Positions 39,454-42,088 of a stretch of DNA of 42,088 nt are shown in pieces. The notes beneath the pieces are model-generated. The model saw only the letters and a program-made list of their open reading frames with translations, searched no databases and was not told the DNA's origin. The position numbers and the translations under genes were made by a program. The DNA is taken from NCBI GenBank assembly GCA_020722305.1, contig DYLB01000001.1, positions 1,668 through 43,755 of the forward strand. The letters run 5' to 3'. Numbering within the stretch: position 1 is the first letter of the stretch; every line of letters begins with the position of its first letter. The stretch comes from Anaerolinea thermophila. Its GTDB lineage: Bacteria > Chloroflexota > Anaerolineae > Anaerolineales > Villigracilaceae.

Positions 39454-40563
39454 ATGAGCGTCCCATTGATTGATCTCTCCATCCAACATCAAGAGTTGCG
39501 CGCTGAAATCAGCCAGGCGCTCAACAACATCCTGGATCGCTGCGACTTCATCCTTGGCCAGGACGTGACCAGGTTCGAGGAGGAATTCGCCGCCTATTGC
39601 GGGACCAGGTACGCGGTCGGGGTGGATAGCGGCCTCTCGGCCCTCGAGCTGAGCCTGCGCGCCCTCGGCGTCGGCCCCGGGGACGAGGTGATCGTCCCGG
39701 CCCACACCTTCACCGCCACCGCGGCCGCCGTCACATTCGCAGGGGCCACGCCCGTCTTCGTGGACGCCGACCCTGTTACCTGGAACATTGACGTGGAGAA
39801 GATCGAGGAGGCTATCACGCCCCGCACCAAGGCCATCCTGCCGGTCCACCTATACGGCCTGCCCGCCGACATGAACGTCATCCTGGGACTGGCGGAAAAA
39901 CACGGCCTGGTCGTGGTCGAAGACGCCTGCCAGGCTCACGGAGCTGTTTACAAAGGGCAGAAGATCGGCAGCCTGGGGAACGCGGCTGGTTTCAGCTTCT
40001 ACCCAACCAAGAACCTGGGCGCCTGCGGGGATGCCGGCATCGTGACGACCAACAGCACCAGCGTGGCTGAAGCCGTGCGGGCGATGCGGAACTGCGGACA
40101 GCGAGTCAAGAACGTCCACGAGCTGCCGCCGTTCAACCACCGGCTGGATACCTTCCAGGCCGCGATCCTGCGCGTGAAGTTGAACCACCTGGACGAGTGG
40201 GTCGACTCCCGGCGGCGGTTGGCTCACCACTACAACCGACTCTTGGAAAATTCGGAACTCACCCTGCCGGTCGAACCGCCTGGATACCACCACGTGTATC
40301 ACCTGTACGTTGTCCGGGTCAAGAACCGGGATGCCCTGCAAACCTTCCTCAAGGAGCGCGGGATCGGCTCCGCCATCCATTATCCCCAGCCGGTCCACCT
40401 CCAGCCGTTTTACGTCCAAAAAGGGCATTACAAGGGCCAGTTCCCGGTGGCCGAAGCCCTCTGCGACGAGATCATTTCCCTGCCGATGTATCCTGAATTG
40501 ACCGAAGAGCAGGTCGAAGTGGTCGTCGCCGAGATCAACAACATGCTTGTGCCAGCGCAATAA
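39454..40563 (+). CDS. DegT/DnrJ/EryC1-family sugar aminotransferase (WbpE/WlbC-like)
   Basis: 369 residues, PLP-dependent. Motifs: VPLIDLSIQHQELRAEISQAL, VGVDSGLSALELSLRALGVG, PAHTFTATAAAV, VVVEDACQAHGAVYKG (Asp157), FSFYPTKNLGACGDAG with PLP lysine Lys186, and ERGIGSAIHYPQPVHLQPFY. It would convert the keto group made by the dehydrogenase into an amine for the acyltransferase. GAGG precedes the ATG, 7 nt after the acyltransferase. Confidence 0.94.
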   Translation: MSVPLIDLSIQHQELRAEISQALNNILDRCDFILGQDVTRFEEEFAAYCGTRYAVGVDSGLSALELSLRALGVGPGDEVIVPAHTFTATAAAVTFAGATPVFVDADPVTWNIDVEKIEEAITPRTKAILPVHLYGLPADMNVILGLAEKHGLVVVEDACQAHGAVYKGQKIGSLGNAAGFSFYPTKNLGACGDAGIVTTNSTSVAEAVRAMRNCGQRVKNVHELPPFNHRLDTFQAAILRVKLNHLDEWVDSRRRLAHHYNRLLENSELTLPVEPPGYHHVYHLYVVRVKNRDALQTFLKERGIGSAIHYPQPVHLQPFYVQKGHYKGQFPVAEALCDEIISLPMYPELTEEQVEVVVAEINNMLVPAQ

Positions 40564-40639
40564 AGCTGGGCGTCAGGCTATCGCATGAGAGAGCTTGCCG
40601 TAGGTAGCCGATCATGTCCGGTTTTTGGAGAACACTGCC

Positions 40640-40782
40640 CGCAAGCCCGGGGGTATGGGGCCTGCGGGAGCGAGTTCAGGCACTGCAACCGTTCAGAGGC
40701 GGCCGGTTTGGGGCCGACCGCCGCCCTGGGTAAAGGTGTGGTCATTCTGTGGATTTGTCCAACCCAAGGCGCCTGAACTCGC
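40640..40782 (+). ncRNA. Candidate structured RNA / leader element
   Basis: GCGAGTTCAGGC (40670-40681) and its exact complement GCCTGAACTCGC (40771-40782) form a 12-bp long-range stem. Inside, GGCGG-CGGT pairs with ACCG-CCGCC (about 40699-40723). Just before, CCCGCA-GCCC pairs with GGGC-TGCGGG (about 40639-40669). No open frame of note covers this part of the 364-bp gap between the DegT gene and the secreted protein. I compared it by eye with cobalamin, c-di-GMP-I, 6S, SRP and RNase P patterns and saw no match. It could be a leader RNA, a free small RNA or a repeat. Confidence 0.4.
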
Positions 40783-40927
40783 GGCTCTCCAAATTGAGGC
40801 CGAACATCCAAGACAGCTGCTCAATATTCTTCACTCAAGCGATGCCGTTGCCCAATCCCGAATACCAAGCTGATCCAAGCAAACCCTCCTGTTCCCAATG
40901 GAGCCGGATTCTATAAGGAGAATACCC

Positions 40928-42088
40928 ATGTCTAAGCACCCACTTTTGAAAAAATTGGCCGCTTTCGGGGGGTTGGATAGCCGCCACATTTCCAGGTTGC
41001 TGCTCATCCTGGCCATGGTTTTTTCGATGGCTGGTATGAACTTCGCCAGGGCCAGCGCGGCCCCGGTCAACCGGCCTATCCTGGCCGCTCCAGGACCGGC
41101 AACTTTGATTTCACCTTCGGGGTACATTGGCGCAAACTACAGCCCGACGTATTCCTGGACTGAAGTAGCCGAAGCAGAGGGATACTACCTCCAGGTGAAC
41201 GATCCAAACGGCACACCGGTCATCACCCAGTCGTATGATTCTTCGATATGCGCCGCCGGGACGTGCTCGACCACAAACAGCACCACTCTGGGCGGCGGGA
41301 TCTATACCTGGGCCATCCGCACCTGGAACAGCACGGAAGGATGGGGCAGTTGGAGCACCGCCCTGAGTTTCAGCATGGAACCCGGCACAACCATCACCAG
41401 CAGCCCGCCCAACCCCACCGCCAGTACCAGCGCCACCTTCGAATTCACAAGCGACGACCCTGCCGCAACCTTCCAATGCAAACTGGACGGCGGCAGCTTC
41501 GCCTCCTGCACCAGCCCCAAGACCTACACCGGACTGAGCGGCGGCAGCCACACCTTCCAGGTCTATGCCACGGATGCCCTCGGCAACCCGGACCCGACTC
41601 CCGCTTCATACACCTGGACCATAGACACCTCCGCCCCGAATACGAGCATCACCAGCGGCCCAGACGATCCCACTGCCAGCACCAGCGCCACCTTCGAATT
41701 CACCAGCACCGAGGGCGGCTCGTCCTTCCAATGCAAACTGGACGGCGGCAGTTACAGCAGCTGCACCAGCCCCAAGACCTACACCGGACTGAGCGGCGGC
41801 AGCCACACCTTCCAGGTCTATGCCACGGATGCCCTCGGCAACCCGGACCCGACTCCCGCTTCATACACCTGGACCATAGACACCTCCGCCCCGAATACGA
41901 GCATCACCAGCGGCCCAGACGATCCCACTGCCAGCACCAGCGCCACCTTCGAATTCACCAGTACCGAGGGCGGCTCGACCTTCCAGTGCAAACTGGACGG
42001 CGGCAGTTACAGCAGCTGCACCAGCCCGAAGACCTACACCGGACTGAGCGACGGCAGCCACACCTTCCAGGTCTACGCCACCGACAGC
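40928..42088 (+). CDS. Secreted repeat protein with Ig-like domains, open at the right window edge
   Basis: At least 387 residues with no stop before the edge. Signal peptide (1 to about 44, hydrophobic core ISRLLLILAMVFSMAG, ARASA). A first domain (about 50-152, IGANYSPTYSWTEVAEAEGYYLQV ... GGGIYTWAIRTWNS) looks like a fibronectin III-like carbohydrate or surface module. Then 85-residue repeats follow with the pattern ATFEFTS...FQCKLDGGS...CTSPKTYTGLS-GGSHTFQVYATDALGNPDPTP, each with a Cys pair. Such repeats occur in large adhesins and surface proteins. AAGGAG lies 7 nt before the ATG. Placement after the glycan operon suggests a glycosylated or glycan-bound surface protein (inference). Confidence 0.88.
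   Translation, partial: MSKHPLLKKLAAFGGLDSRHISRLLLILAMVFSMAGMNFARASAAPVNRPILAAPGPATLISPSGYIGANYSPTYSWTEVAEAEGYYLQVNDPNGTPVITQSYDSSICAAGTCSTTNSTTLGGGIYTWAIRTWNSTEGWGSWSTALSFSMEPGTTITSSPPNPTASTSATFEFTSDDPAATFQCKLDGGSFASCTSPKTYTGLSGGSHTFQVYATDALGNPDPTPASYTWTIDTSAPNTSITSGPDDPTASTSATFEFTSTEGGSSFQCKLDGGSYSSCTSPKTYTGLSGGSHTFQVYATDALGNPDPTPASYTWTIDTSAPNTSITSGPDDPTASTSATFEFTSTEGGSTFQCKLDGGSYSSCTSPKTYTGLSDGSHTFQVYATDS
41386..42088 (+). repeat. 255-bp in-frame tandem repeats in the secreted protein gene
   Basis: The TGC codon of the FQCKLDGG motif recurs at 41477, 41732 and 41987, exactly 255 bp apart. Units 2 and 3 differ at only a handful of bases over about 190 bp compared, while unit 1 is more divergent in its first part. 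The array continues past the window edge. Confidence 0.95.

Noticed and set aside
40580..40800. Known riboswitch or housekeeping RNA (cobalamin, 6S, SRP, RNase P)
   Set aside because: I looked for the conserved boxes of each and did not find them; kept only as an unnamed structured candidate.

Overview
The window is a GC-rich, gene-dense bacterial chromosome segment with no tRNA, rRNA, CRISPR array or transposase that I could recognise. Gene content and sequence style point to the phylum Chloroflexota, probably Anaerolineae. The cues are a menaquinone-type UbiE/MenG, a Ccm cytochrome c maturation operon with zinc-ribbon accessory proteins, thyX, a DUF2723 glycosyltransferase, and spacers full of short-period repeats. 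This placement is inference from memory, not a search.

Layout. 1-956 (minus): a ThyX-like thymidylate synthase whose reading frame runs through a nested 9/30/39-bp minisatellite and off the left edge. 1156-8712 (minus): a translation/transcription operon in the order nusA, rnpM (ylxR), infB, rbfA, nrnA, truB, ribF. 8854-10286 (plus): menG and a second SAM methyltransferase, divergent from nusA. 10486-11064: a small secreted protein. 11149-13435 (minus): a methyltransferase with a zinc ribbon, and UDP-glucose dehydrogenase. 13548-14753: a glycosyltransferase divergent from ugd. 15003-17277: a YtxH-type protein (minus) divergent from panB-panE (pantothenate synthesis). 17380-27998: a cytochrome c maturation (System I) locus: zinc-ribbon membrane protein, ccmE (CxxxY type), ccmF, ccmH, ccmG, CcmI-like/zinc ribbon, a di-heme cytochrome lipoprotein, ccmA, ccmB, ccmC, and a 51-residue ccmD candidate. 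28075-29718: an exported lytic-transglycosylase-like protein. 29941-31950: a membrane-bound HdrD/GlpC-like Fe-S oxidoreductase. 32042-32358: a broken HicB-family remnant. 32425-35859 (minus): a small membrane protein, then a phosphatase / DUF2723 glycosyltransferase / aminotransferase cluster. 36231-36935: an orphan OmpR-type response regulator. 37153-40563: a surface-polysaccharide operon (sugar transferase, dehydrogenase, acyltransferase, aminotransferase). 40928 to the right edge: a secreted protein with 85-residue, 255-bp tandem repeats, behind a spacer with strong RNA-fold potential.

The most unusual aspect is the repeat landscape. Several unrelated families of short-period (7-, 8-, 9-bp) spacer repeats occur, and in several places they enter genes without breaking the frame: thyX, the Fe-S oxidoreductase, probably the N-termini of ccmH and ccmB, the linker of the response regulator, and the start codon of a methyltransferase. 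A second class is palindromic: three copies of a 120-190-bp composite element, and a family of hairpins carrying GGAG in the loop followed by CTCC. Promoters are unusually readable. They use TTGCCG-like -35 boxes, several -10 boxes lie 5-8 nt from the start codon (leaderless transcripts), and three divergent promoter pairs lie close together or overlap.
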